Shown here in pieces: positions 11,471-19,495 of a stretch of DNA of 39,086 nucleotides. The notes below the pieces were generated by a model. It searched no databases. It was not told the origin of the DNA and saw only the letters and a list, made by a program, of their open reading frames with translations. Each line of letters begins with the position of its first letter. Positions within the stretch are counted from its first letter, which is position 1. The translations under genes were made by a program, and so were the position numbers. The stretch covers positions 1 through 39,086 of the forward strand of contig JAPOVS010000012.1 of NCBI GenBank assembly GCA_026708055.1. The letters are read 5' to 3'. This DNA is from a bacterium. Its GTDB lineage: Bacteria > Actinomycetota > Acidimicrobiia > Acidimicrobiales > CATQHL01.

Positions 11471-12715
11471 TCACCCTCCGGCAGGCTCGGTCGGCGCGGC
11501 CAGCACGGCGGCGAAACGGCCGACCGCCTCGTCGATCTCATCGTCGGAGACGACCAGCGGCGGGGCGAAGCGCACCGCGCTGGGCGTGACGGCGTTGACG
11601 ACGAGGCCCGCGGCCAGGCACCCGGCGGCTACGTCAGCGGCACTGCGGTCGAGCTCCTGATGAAGCTCGGCGGCCAGCAGCAGGCCGAATCCGCGCACCG
11701 CCGTCACGCCACCCAGCGCCTCGAGGCCGGCGCGCAGCCGCTCCCCTGCCGCCGTGGCTGCAGCAGGTGCGTCCATCTCGATCATGGTGTCCAGGACGGC
11801 GCGCGCCGCCGCAGTGGCGAGCGGCTGGCCGCCGAAGGTGGTGGCGTGGTCGCCGGGGCGGAAGGCGCCGGCCACATCGGCTCGAGCCCAGCAGGCACCG
11901 ATGGGAACGCCGTTCCCGAGCGCCTTGGCCATCGTCACCACATCGGGCGAGGCGCCCGTGTGCTGGTGGGCGAACCAGCGGCCGGTGCGTGCCAGACCCG
12001 TCTGCACTTCGTCGAACATCAGCAGCAGGCCCCGCTCGTCGCACAGCGCTCGCAGGCCACCCAGGTAGCCGGCGGGGGGCACGTTCACGCCGCCCTCGCC
12101 CTGCACGGGCTCCACGAGCACCGCCGCGGTCGTCTCGTCGACAGCGCCGGCGACGGCCTCGACGTCGGCGAAGGGCACGTGGCGGAACCCTCCGGGAAGC
12201 GGCTGGAACACCTCGTGCTTCTCGGGTTGGCCGGTGGCGTGCAACGTGGCGAGCGTCCGGCCGTGGAACGAGCGGAGCGTGGTGATCACCGTGTGGCGGC
12301 CCCACCCCGCCCAGCGGCGCGCCAGCTTGATGGCGGCCTCGTTGGCCTCGGCGCCGGAGTTGCAGAAGAACACCTGCCCGCCCCCGCCGAGCAGCCCGTC
12401 GAGGGTCTGCGCCACCGCCCCGTTGTGCTCGGTGGCGAACAGGTTCGAGACGTGCAGCAGGCGCGTGGCCTGGGCCGCCAGGGCGGCGGCGACCCGCGGG
12501 TGACTGTGACCGAGGCTCGTGACGGCCAGCCCGGAGAGGAAGTCGAGGTACTCCCGGTCGTCGCGATCCCACAGGCGCGCTCCGGAGCCACGCACGAACA
12601 TCACCGGCGGCGGGCCGTAGCTGGGCATGAGCGGGCAGCGTTCGGTGCCTTCGGGCGCGCCCACGGCGACGGCGTGCGGACTGGGCTCGGGGGCGGTGGT
12701 GGGCTGCGGGTTCAT
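11471..12715 (-). CDS. argD: Acetylornithine aminotransferase
   Basis: This 414-residue PLP-dependent class III aminotransferase converts N-acetylglutamate semialdehyde to N-acetylornithine. The PLP lysine is in TMAKALGNGVPIGA, the cofactor-phosphate loop is FFCNSGAEANEAAIKLAR, and the Asp partner is in LLLMFDEVQTGLARTG. Length is typical. The N-terminal 25 residues are a Pro/Ala-rich extension. The ATG at 12715 overlaps the argB stop codon (ATGA), placing it in the middle of the arginine operon. Confidence 0.96.
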   Translation of the reverse strand: MNPQPTTAPEPSPHAVAVGAPEGTERCPLMPSYGPPPVMFVRGSGARLWDRDDREYLDFLSGLAVTSLGHSHPRVAAALAAQATRLLHVSNLFATEHNGAVAQTLDGLLGGGGQVFFCNSGAEANEAAIKLARRWAGWGRHTVITTLRSFHGRTLATLHATGQPEKHEVFQPLPGGFRHVPFADVEAVAGAVDETTAAVLVEPVQGEGGVNVPPAGYLGGLRALCDERGLLLMFDEVQTGLARTGRWFAHQHTGASPDVVTMAKALGNGVPIGACWARADVAGAFRPGDHATTFGGQPLATAAARAVLDTMIEMDAPAAATAAGERLRAGLEALGGVTAVRGFGLLLAAELHQELDRSAADVAAGCLAAGLVVNAVTPSAVRFAPPLVVSDDEIDEAVGRFAAVLAAPTEPAGG

Positions 12716-13626
12716 GACATCTCCTGGGGGTCGGGGCGGATCATGGTGCCCACGCCGGCGTCGGTGAACAGCTCCAGCAGCAGCATGTGGGGCCGCGTGC
12801 CGTCGAGCAGGTGCGCCGAGCCGACGCCGTTGCGCACGGCCTGCAGGCAGGCCTCGACCTTGGGGATCATGCCGCCGGCCACGCCGTCGGCGGCGAGGAT
12901 CCCGGCCAAGTCGGACGCCGTGACCTCCGACAGCACGCTCGCCGGGTCGTCGACGTCGGCCAGCAACCCAGCCACGTCGGTCAACACGACCAGCCGCTCG
13001 GCTTCCAATGCCGCGGCGAGGGCGCCCGCCACGGTGTCGGAGTTGATGTTGTAGGCCTGCGCGGCGGCGTCCGCACCGATAGTGGACACGACCGGGATGT
13101 AGCCGAGCTCCTGGAGGTTCCGCACGATTCCGGGAGCGACCTCGCCGACCTCGCCGACGAACCCGAGCGCCGGATCGCGGGGCACGGCCCGAATCAGCCC
13201 GGCGTCCTCACCGGAGACGCCGACGGCCAAGGGGGTGTGCGCGTTGATGGACGACACGATGTCGCGGTTCACCTTGCCGACGAGCACCATGCGCACGATG
13301 TCGAGGGTTTCGGCGTCGGTCACCCTGCGCCCGGCCACGAACGACGGCTCCTTGTCGAGGCGTCCCATGAGATCGTCGATCTGCGGGCCGCCACCGTGGA
13401 CGATGACCGGACGGATGCCCACGGAGTGCATCAGCACGATGTCGCCGGCGATGGCGTTCGCCACGGCAGGGTCGCCCACCGGCACGCCGCCGAACTTGAT
13501 CACCACCGTGCGTCCGGCGAAACGCTGGATGTACGGCAGAGCCTGGGTGAGCACCTCGGCGGTCACCTGCGGGGCGGCGGGCTGGGACCCGGGCGCGCCG
13601 GGATCAGAGACGGTGTCGGAACTCAT
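12712..13626 (-). CDS. argB: Acetylglutamate kinase
   Basis: This 304-residue amino-acid-kinase-family enzyme phosphorylates N-acetylglutamate, the second step of arginine synthesis and the usual feedback point in organisms with the cyclic pathway. It shows VVIKFGGVPVGD, the substrate loop VIVHGGGPQIDDLM, YNINSDTVAGALA, and a C-terminal KVEACLQAV near VAGGMIPK. The usual KxGG is KFGG here. The N-terminal helix segment (LTQALPYIQRFAG) resembles that of arginine-inhibited, hexameric kinases, so feedback inhibition is likely but inferred. The ATG at 13626 overlaps the argJ stop by one base (TGATG). Confidence 0.96.
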   Translation of the reverse strand: MSSDTVSDPGAPGSQPAAPQVTAEVLTQALPYIQRFAGRTVVIKFGGVPVGDPAVANAIAGDIVLMHSVGIRPVIVHGGGPQIDDLMGRLDKEPSFVAGRRVTDAETLDIVRMVLVGKVNRDIVSSINAHTPLAVGVSGEDAGLIRAVPRDPALGFVGEVGEVAPGIVRNLQELGYIPVVSTIGADAAAQAYNINSDTVAGALAAALEAERLVVLTDVAGLLADVDDPASVLSEVTASDLAGILAADGVAGGMIPKVEACLQAVRNGVGSAHLLDGTRPHMLLLELFTDAGVGTMIRPDPQEMS

Positions 13627-14789
13627 CAGCTCGTCCTCGAGTTCTCGTCGATGTAGGCGTACGACAGGTCGACGGTGATGATCTCCGCCTGACCGTCGCC
13701 CAAGCCCAAATCGACGTTCAGATCCAGCCTGCGGCGGCGCATGTACGCCCCGATGGCCTCGGCGTCGGGACGCTGCGGTCGGCCGTCGGCGTACACCACG
13801 TGGTCGCCGTAAGCGATGCGGAGCAGTTCCGGGTCGAACGCCACGCCGGCCGCGCCGAACTCGCTGGCGATGCGGCCCCAGTAGGGGTCCTCACCGAACC
13901 ACGAGCACTTCACGAGTTGGCAGTTGGCGCAGTCCCTGGCCGCCTTGGCGGCCTCGGCGTCGCTGGCGGCCCCGGTGACCCGCAGCAGGACGGTCTTGGT
14001 GGAGCCCTCGGCGTCGTCGGCCATCTGCAGCGCCAGATCCCCGCAGGCGCGAGTGACGGCTGCGGCGAGTGCCTGGCGCGGCACCGGGCCGGCGCGGCCG
14101 TTGGCCAGCAGCAGCACCGTGTCGTTCGTGGACTCGGCGCCGTCGACGGTGAGCCGGTTGAAGCTGGTGGCCACCGCGGCGCGCAGGATGTCCTGCAATT
14201 CGGCACCCTCGGCGGCGGCGTCGGTGGTGAGCACGGCCAGCATGGTCGCCATGTTCGGCTCGAGCATGGCGGCGCCCTTGGCGATGCCGCCGACGGTGAA
14301 GCCGCCGCCGTCGGTGGTGACCTCCTTGGGCACCGTGTCGGTGGTCATCATGGCCCGGGCGGCCTCACTGCCCCCGGCAGCGTGCCGGGCCGCCACCACC
14401 TGGGGGATGCCTGCGGCGATGACGTCCATCGGCAGCTCGAAGCCGATCAGGCCGGTGGAGCACACCAACACGTGATCGCTGTCGCAGCCCAGCGACTCGG
14501 CGGTCAGTTCGCACATGCGCTCGGCGTCGGCGAGGCCCTGCCGTCCTGTCGCCGCGTTGGCGTTGCCGCTGTTGAGGATCACCGCGGCGGCCAGTCCCCC
14601 GGAACGCTCGAGATGGCTGCGGGTGACCACCACGGGCGCGGCTGTCATCTTGTTGGAGGTGAAGACGCCCGCGGCGGCGACCGGCGCGGCGTCGTCGGTG
14701 GCCACGACGGACATGTCGGGCGCGCCGGACGGCTTGATGCCGGCGGTGTGGCCCGCGGCGACGAATCCTTCGACGGCTGTGACGCTCAC
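13626..14789 (-). CDS. argJ: Bifunctional ornithine acetyltransferase / N-acetylglutamate synthase
   Basis: This 387-residue enzyme moves the acetyl group from N-acetylornithine to glutamate, recycling it in the cyclic arginine pathway. The self-cleavage site is recognisable in KGAAMLEPNMATML, where the Thr after MA becomes the N-terminal nucleophile of the beta chain. The residues usually written KGSGMI are KGAAML here. Upstream TSNKMTAAPVVVTR and LNSGNANAATG fit the alpha chain. The frame is open for another 226 codons upstream, antisense-like inside argC. The GTG at 14789 is chosen because it overlaps the argC stop (GTGA) and yields MSVTAVEGFVAAG, the normal family start. Confidence 0.96.
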   Translation of the reverse strand: MSVTAVEGFVAAGHTAGIKPSGAPDMSVVATDDAAPVAAAGVFTSNKMTAAPVVVTRSHLERSGGLAAAVILNSGNANAATGRQGLADAERMCELTAESLGCDSDHVLVCSTGLIGFELPMDVIAAGIPQVVAARHAAGGSEAARAMMTTDTVPKEVTTDGGGFTVGGIAKGAAMLEPNMATMLAVLTTDAAAEGAELQDILRAAVATSFNRLTVDGAESTNDTVLLLANGRAGPVPRQALAAAVTRACGDLALQMADDAEGSTKTVLLRVTGAASDAEAAKAARDCANCQLVKCSWFGEDPYWGRIASEFGAAGVAFDPELLRIAYGDHVVYADGRPQRPDAEAIGAYMRRRRLDLNVDLGLGDGQAEIITVDLSYAYIDENSRTS

Positions 14790-15808
14790 GGATACACCCC
14801 CGCGGTGGCGAGGCCCGTGGTCTCGTCGAGACCGCACAGCCGGTTGGCGCACTGCACCGCCTGACCCGAGGCGCCCTTGCCCAGATTGTCGATGGCGCAC
14901 AGCGCCATGACCCAGCCCGTGCGCGGATCGTGACGAACGGTGAGGTGGGCGCTGTTGGAGCCGAGCGTGGCCTTCGTGGAGGGCGAGGCTTCGCTCACGG
15001 TCACGAACGGCTCGCCGGCGTAGGCATCGGCGTACAGCGCCAGCAGATCGTCGGTGCCGGCAGCACCCGTCGGCCGGGCGTAGCAGGTGGCCAGGATGCC
15101 CCGGTTCATGGGCGCCAGATGGGGTGTGAACAGCACGCCGGCGCCGCTGGCCTGCTCGATCTCGGGGGTGTGACGGTGGTCCAGCAGCCCGTAGGCCACG
15201 AAGTCCTCGTCCACGGCGCAGAAGCTGGTGTGGGGTCTCGCCGGGCGGCCCGCACCGGACACGCCGCTGGCGGCGTCCACGATCACGCCGGACGGCTCGA
15301 TCGCGCCCGCTCTCACCAACGGAGCCAGCGCCAGCGCGGCCGCCGTGGGATAGCAGCCGGGTGCGGCGACTGCGGCAGCACCGGCGAACGTGTCGCGGTA
15401 CAACTCCGGCAGGCCATAGGCGAAGGCACCGAGATGATCGGGAGCCTCGTGTGGCTCGCCGTACCACTGCTCGTAGACGGCAGCGTCGTTCAGCCTGAAG
15501 TCGGCGGCCAGATCCACGATCCTGGCACCGGTATCCGCTTCGAGTAGCCCGGGCACGATCCGCTGCGAGGTGCCGTGCGGCAGGGCGAAGAAGACGATGT
15601 CGGCACCGGCCACGTGCTCCGGCTGGTAGCCGCTGAAGACCAGATCGGGATAGGCGGCGCCGAGGCTGGGGTAGAGACCCCCCACCGCCACGCCCGCCTG
15701 TGTGTCCCCGGTCGCCACCACCACCGACATGGCCGGATGCGCGGCAAGGATGCGCAACAACTCCGCCCCGGTATAACCCGACGCCCCGACGATCGCCACG
15801 GACAGCAT
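14786..15808 (-). CDS. argC: N-acetyl-gamma-glutamyl-phosphate reductase
   Basis: This 340-residue NADPH-dependent reductase makes N-acetylglutamate semialdehyde. The Rossmann start is SVAIVGASGYTGAELLRIL, the catalytic Cys is in AAPGCYPTAAALAL (about residue 149), and the active-site His is probably in LFTPHLAPMNRG. It is the first gene of the arg operon. The ATG at 15808 is preferred; a GTG one codon upstream (15811) is an alternative. A -10 box TATGAT ends 6 nt before the ATG, so the mRNA is probably leaderless, and an ARG-box palindrome overlaps the -35 hexamer. Confidence 0.96.
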   Translation of the reverse strand: MLSVAIVGASGYTGAELLRILAAHPAMSVVVATGDTQAGVAVGGLYPSLGAAYPDLVFSGYQPEHVAGADIVFFALPHGTSQRIVPGLLEADTGARIVDLAADFRLNDAAVYEQWYGEPHEAPDHLGAFAYGLPELYRDTFAGAAAVAAPGCYPTAAALALAPLVRAGAIEPSGVIVDAASGVSGAGRPARPHTSFCAVDEDFVAYGLLDHRHTPEIEQASGAGVLFTPHLAPMNRGILATCYARPTGAAGTDDLLALYADAYAGEPFVTVSEASPSTKATLGSNSAHLTVRHDPRTGWVMALCAIDNLGKGASGQAVQCANRLCGLDETTGLATAGVYP

Positions 15809-15814
15809 CACAAG

Positions 15815-15843
15815 ATCATACAGTAAGGTGCATTAGTATGCAA
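15815..15843 (-). promoter_or_regulatory. arg operon promoter
   Basis: The minus strand has TTGCAT (15838-15843), exactly 17 bp, then TATGAT (15815-15820). The expected start point falls at the argC ATG. This is the best promoter match in the window apart from the rRNA promoter. Confidence 0.75.
15829..15842. promoter_or_regulatory. ARG box (ArgR operator) at argC
   Basis: TGCAT, 4 nt, then ATGCA forms a perfect inverted repeat with the geometry of the E. coli ARG box (TGAAT, 4 nt, ATTCA) and the TGCAT/ATGCA arms described for Streptomyces. It covers most of the -35 hexamer, so bound ArgR would exclude RNA polymerase. Binding itself is inferred. Confidence 0.65.
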
Positions 15844-15885
15844 TGCTTGCTCCCGGACCTGTCCGCCGGGAACCCGACAGTCCGC

Positions 15886-18396
15886 TCAGTCGCGGAGAGC
15901 GGCTCCGGTACTGCCGGCGGCTTCGATGCAGGCGGCGCGGATCTCGCCGACCTCGGCGTCGGTGAGGGTGCGGTCGGCGGCCTGCAGTCGCAGGCGCCAA
16001 GCCACGCTGCGGCACTCCGGTCCGAGCCGATCGGCGTCGCGGAACACGTCGAAGAGGCGCAGGGTGACGAGCGCCTCGCCGGCCGCCCGGCGAAGCGCCG
16101 CCTCGACTGTCGCCGCGGGGGTGGCGTCGTCGATCACGAACGCCAGGTCGATATCGCTGGAGGGGAAGCGGCTGGGTTGGCGGTAGCGGGGATCGTCGAG
16201 GTGCGACTCCAGCAACCGGCCCAGGTCGCACTCCAGCCAGGCCACCCGCTCGTCGATCCCGAACGACTCGGCCACAGCGGGGTCGATCTCGCCGAGGACG
16301 CCGACCGTCTCACCGCCGGCGGTGAGCACCGCAGAGCGCGTGGGATGCAACCCGGCCGTGGCCTCGTTGCGAACCTCGGTCGCCACGAAGGGAATCACAC
16401 GGCGGAAACGCTCCCACAGCGCCGCCGCCGCGGGGGCTTCACGGCCGGCCAGCGCCACCGCCAGATGGTCGCTCTCGATGGGCAGCTCGCCGTCGCCGGG
16501 CGCGTGGACGTGGCCGACCTCGAACAGCGCAACCCCGGGCTGGCGGCGGGCGGCGTTGTAGGCGACGGCCTTCAACAGCCCCGGCCGCAGCGATGTGCGC
16601 ATGACCGACTCCTCGGCCACCAGCGGGTTGGTCACCGTGATGCCGTCGGGCGGCAGGTCGCAGCGTTCCAGGTCGCCGGGTGCCAGGAACGGCAGCGGCA
16701 TGGCCTCTATGAGCCCGAAGCCCGCCAGCACTTCGTGCACCCGCCGCCGGGCGCGCTGGCGGGCCGTGAGACCGCCGGGGTGCGGCGACTTGGAGACCGT
16801 CCGGGCGATGCGGCTGTAGCTCCGGAGGCGGCCGACCTCCTCGATCACGTCGATCTCGGTGGAGCTGTCGAGGCGCCAGGAGGGCACCGTCACGTCCCAG
16901 ACCTCGCCGGAGTAGGCGCGGGGTTGCGTCCCGGGCGACCCCGATAGATCGGCAGCAGGATGGATTCCGGCCTCCGCCGGAATGACGGACGAGGAGTCGG
17001 CCGCAGAGTGGATTCCGGCCTCCGCCGGAATGACGGAGGTAGGACCGGTGCCAGGAGGTGCCTCCTCGGTGGCGGGGGCGATCTCGAAGCCGATGGGTTC
17101 GAGGCAGGCGCGCATCTCGGCGGGCGTGAGCTCGGTGCCCAGAATGGCGTTGACCCGCCCGGTGCGGACGCGCACCGTCGGGCGCGGCGGCAAGTTCCCC
17201 TGCACCTGCACCAGTTCGGGTGCCAGCGTCACTCCCCCGGGTGCGGCCAACTCGGCGAAGCGTTCCAGCGCCCACGGCGCGATCTCGGGATCCACCCCGG
17301 CCTCGAAGCGGGCGGATGCCTCGCTGCGCAGCCCCAAGCGGCGCGACGTGCGGGCGATGTCGGGCGGGTTCCACCAGGCAGCCTCGAGCAGCACCGTCCC
17401 GGTCGTCTCGGAGATCTCCGTAGAGGCACCGCCCATCACTCCGGCGATGCCGATGGGCACGTCGGAAGAATCCACGATGACCCCGTCGCCGGCAGTGAGC
17501 GTGCGCACGGCACCGTCGAGGGTCTCGACCTGCTCCCCCTCGGCGGCCCGGCGCACTCCCAGCGCCCCGCCGGGCACCAGATCAGCGTCGAAGGCGTGCG
17601 AGGGCTGGCCGATCTCCAGCATCACGTAGTTGGACAGGTCCACGACGAAGTTGATGGGACGCATGCCGAGGGCCAGCAGGCGGCGGGCGAGGCGCGGCGG
17701 CGTGCGGGCGCCGGAGGCATTGCGCAGCAGTCGCACGCTGAAGCGCCCGCACAGGTCGGGCGCCAGGATCTCCACAGAGGCCGACTCCCCCGCCGGAGCG
17801 CCAGCGGTCTCGACGCGCGGCTCCGGTAGTTCGAACGGCAGGCCGCGGCGGGCCGCCAGGTCGCGGGCCACGCCGACCACCGAGAGCGCGTCGGGGCGGT
17901 TGGGGTTGACCTCCAGATCGAACAGCACGTCCCCGGCCACATCCAGGGCTGCGGTGAGGTCGTCGCCCAACTCAAGATCGGCCGGCAGGATCATGATGCC
18001 CTCGGCATCGGCGCCCATCGCCAGCTCGGCCGCCGAGCACAACATGCCCTCGGAGGCCTCGCCGCGCATGCGCCGGCGTCCGATCTCCAGCCCGCTCGGC
18101 ATGGTGGTGCCAACCGTGGCGAGGGGCACCAGGTCGCCGACGGCCATGTTGAAGGCGCCGCAACAGACCTGCCGCAATTCGCCGTCGCCGGCGTCCACGT
18201 CGACGAGTTGGATGCGGTCGGCGTCGGGGTGTGGTCGCAGCCCGGCGACCCGGGCCACGACGACGCCAGCCGGCGCGGCGGCGAAGGTCACCATGTCCTC
18301 CACCGCCAGGCCCAGGTCGGAGAGGTCCTCAGCGACGCTCTCCGGCGGACCCTCGACGGGCGTGAACTCGCGCAGCCAGGACAGCAGGACCTTCAT
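15886..18396 (-). CDS. pheT: Phenylalanyl-tRNA synthetase beta subunit, with in-frame repeat insertion
   Basis: This 836-residue beta chain forms the alpha2-beta2 enzyme that charges tRNA-Phe. In order it has an N-terminal segment (MKVLLSWLREFTP), an EMAP/tRNA-binding OB domain (about 40-150), a B3/B4 editing region (about 200-390), a B5 DNA-binding-like domain (about 405-510), a core, and a C-terminal FDX-ACB anticodon-binding domain (from FPSSDIDLAFVIDD). The B5 domain is interrupted by about 45 extra residues containing two copies of VIPAEAGIH, encoded by two copies of the window's palindromic repeat. They lie in the loop between LEPIGFEI and WDVTVPSWR. The reading frame stays open on both sides. 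The ATG at 18396 has GGAG 8 nt upstream and overlaps the stop of a 29-codon mini-ORF derived from the pheS end. Confidence 0.95.
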   Translation of the reverse strand: MKVLLSWLREFTPVEGPPESVAEDLSDLGLAVEDMVTFAAAPAGVVVARVAGLRPHPDADRIQLVDVDAGDGELRQVCCGAFNMAVGDLVPLATVGTTMPSGLEIGRRRMRGEASEGMLCSAAELAMGADAEGIMILPADLELGDDLTAALDVAGDVLFDLEVNPNRPDALSVVGVARDLAARRGLPFELPEPRVETAGAPAGESASVEILAPDLCGRFSVRLLRNASGARTPPRLARRLLALGMRPINFVVDLSNYVMLEIGQPSHAFDADLVPGGALGVRRAAEGEQVETLDGAVRTLTAGDGVIVDSSDVPIGIAGVMGGASTEISETTGTVLLEAAWWNPPDIARTSRRLGLRSEASARFEAGVDPEIAPWALERFAELAAPGGVTLAPELVQVQGNLPPRPTVRVRTGRVNAILGTELTPAEMRACLEPIGFEIAPATEEAPPGTGPTSVIPAEAGIHSAADSSSVIPAEAGIHPAADLSGSPGTQPRAYSGEVWDVTVPSWRLDSSTEIDVIEEVGRLRSYSRIARTVSKSPHPGGLTARQRARRRVHEVLAGFGLIEAMPLPFLAPGDLERCDLPPDGITVTNPLVAEESVMRTSLRPGLLKAVAYNAARRQPGVALFEVGHVHAPGDGELPIESDHLAVALAGREAPAAAALWERFRRVIPFVATEVRNEATAGLHPTRSAVLTAGGETVGVLGEIDPAVAESFGIDERVAWLECDLGRLLESHLDDPRYRQPSRFPSSDIDLAFVIDDATPAATVEAALRRAAGEALVTLRLFDVFRDADRLGPECRSVAWRLRLQAADRTLTDAEVGEIRAACIEAAGSTGAALRD
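16961..17034. repeat. Two palindromic repeats inside pheT
   Basis: Two identical 26-bp cores start 48 bp apart (16961 and 17009). Both spacing and length keep the pheT frame, adding two VIPAEAGIH peptides (pheT residues about 454-479). These are the only coding-region copies I found in the window. Confidence 0.9.
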
Positions 18397-18525
18397 CAGA
18401 ACTGCTCCAGGAATCGGGTGTGGCTGGGTCCAGAGATCCCGGAGGTCGTCGCCGGGTGAGCGCGGAGAGCCGTGGCCGTACTCATCAGAACTGCTCCAGG
18501 AATCGCACGTCGTTCGTCCAGAGAT
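18393..18525. repeat. 89-bp tandem duplication of the pheS-pheT junction
   Basis: The segment starting at 18393 repeats that starting at 18482. Both begin with TCATCAGAACTGCTCCAGGA and share TCCAGAGATCCCGGAGGTCG further on, with a diverged stretch of 11-12 nt between. The 89-bp offset has copied the pheS stop, the pheT start and the ribosome-binding GGAG. Confidence 0.85.
18396..18485 (-). CDS. Mini-ORF (29 residues) between pheS and pheT
   Basis: This small frame was produced by duplication of the pheS 3' end. Its ATG (18483-18485) overlaps the pheS stop as TGATG, and its own TGA (18396-18398) overlaps the pheT ATG as TGATG. It ends in FLEQF, exactly like PheS. The rest (starting MSTATALRAHP, with SGISGPSHTR before the end) is frame-shifted relative to PheS. 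GGAG lies 8 nt before both the mini-ORF ATG and the pheT ATG. It could be translated and so keep pheS-pheT translation coupled across the duplicated stretch. Whether the peptide itself matters is unknown, and I assume it does not. Confidence 0.4.
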   Translation of the reverse strand: MSTATALRAHPATTSGISGPSHTRFLEQF

Positions 18526-19495
18526 CCCGGAGGTCGCCGATGCCGTAGCGGAGCATGGCCAGGCGGTCAATGCCGAAACCGAAGGCGAACCCGCTCCAGC
18601 GCTCGGGGTCCACCCCGCAGACCTCGAGCACCGAGGGATGCACCATGCCGCTGCCCCCCAGCTCCAGCCACGTACCGTCGGGGCGCTGCACGTCGAACTC
18701 GGCGGAGGGCTCGGTGAACGGGAAGTACGAGGGGCGCAGCCGCGACGTGAAGCCCGGACCGAAGTAGGCGGTGGTGAACGCCTCGATGGCGCCGGCCAGG
18801 TCGCCCAGGGTGATGCCGTCGTCGACGACGAGCCCCTCGATCTGGTGGAAGACCGGCATGTGGGTGGCATCAGCGGTGTCCTGGCGGAAGCAGCGGCCCG
18901 GCGCCACCACGTAGAGAGGCGGGGGCTGGTTCTCCATGACCCGCACCTGCACGGGCGAGGTGTGGGTGCGCAGCAGGGTGGTGCCCGGCGGGCCGTGGTC
19001 GACGTACAGGGTGTCGTACATGTCGCGGGCCGGATGGCCGGGCGGGAAGTTGAGCGCCCCGAAGTTGTGCCACTCGGTCTCGATCTCGGGGCCCTCGGCG
19101 ACGGTGTAGCCCATGGCGCAGAACACGTCCTCGAGACGCTGCAGCGTCTGGGTGATGACGTGCAGCCGCCCCACCTGCGCGGGTTCGGGCAACTCGGTGA
19201 GATCGAGGCGCTCGGCCTCGATGCGGCGGCCGCGCGCGGCGGCCCGCAGCTCCTCCAGGCGGGCGTCGTAGCAGCTCTCGACCTCGGCCAGCGCCTCGCT
19301 GAGGGCGCGGCCGGCCACCGGGCGATCCTCCGGCGCCAGGTCGCCCAGCCGGCGGCGCAGGCCTGTCAGCGGCGAACCCCTGCCGAACAGGTCGGGGCGT
19401 GCCGCGGTCAGTTCAGCGACGCTGCTCGCGGCCTCAAGGGCGGCGACGGCCTCGGCGGTCAGGGCGCGGGCCTCGGCGGCGAGATCGGTGGTCAT
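18485..19495 (-). CDS. pheS: Phenylalanyl-tRNA synthetase alpha subunit
   Basis: This 336-residue class II catalytic subunit pairs with PheT. An N-terminal coiled-coil (about 1-90) precedes the catalytic core. Motif 2 is in APGRCFRQDTADATHMPVFHQ, the phenylalanine-binding region includes SYFPFTEPSAEFDV, and motif 3 is GFAFGFGIDRLAMLRYGI. Length is typical. The ATG at 19495 overlaps the preceding methyltransferase stop as ATGA. The last 20 or so codons are repeated downstream in the pheT gap, where the duplication has displaced the original pheS-pheT overlap. Confidence 0.97.
   Translation of the reverse strand: MTTDLAAEARALTAEAVAALEAASSVAELTAARPDLFGRGSPLTGLRRRLGDLAPEDRPVAGRALSEALAEVESCYDARLEELRAAARGRRIEAERLDLTELPEPAQVGRLHVITQTLQRLEDVFCAMGYTVAEGPEIETEWHNFGALNFPPGHPARDMYDTLYVDHGPPGTTLLRTHTSPVQVRVMENQPPPLYVVAPGRCFRQDTADATHMPVFHQIEGLVVDDGITLGDLAGAIEAFTTAYFGPGFTSRLRPSYFPFTEPSAEFDVQRPDGTWLELGGSGMVHPSVLEVCGVDPERWSGFAFGFGIDRLAMLRYGIGDLRDLWTNDVRFLEQF

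Noticed and set aside
18396-18485. Functional regulatory peptide between pheS and pheT (Phe-rich leader or attenuator)
   Set aside because: The codons are not Phe-rich (two of 29) and the sequence is a duplicated pheS tail, so attenuation is not supported.
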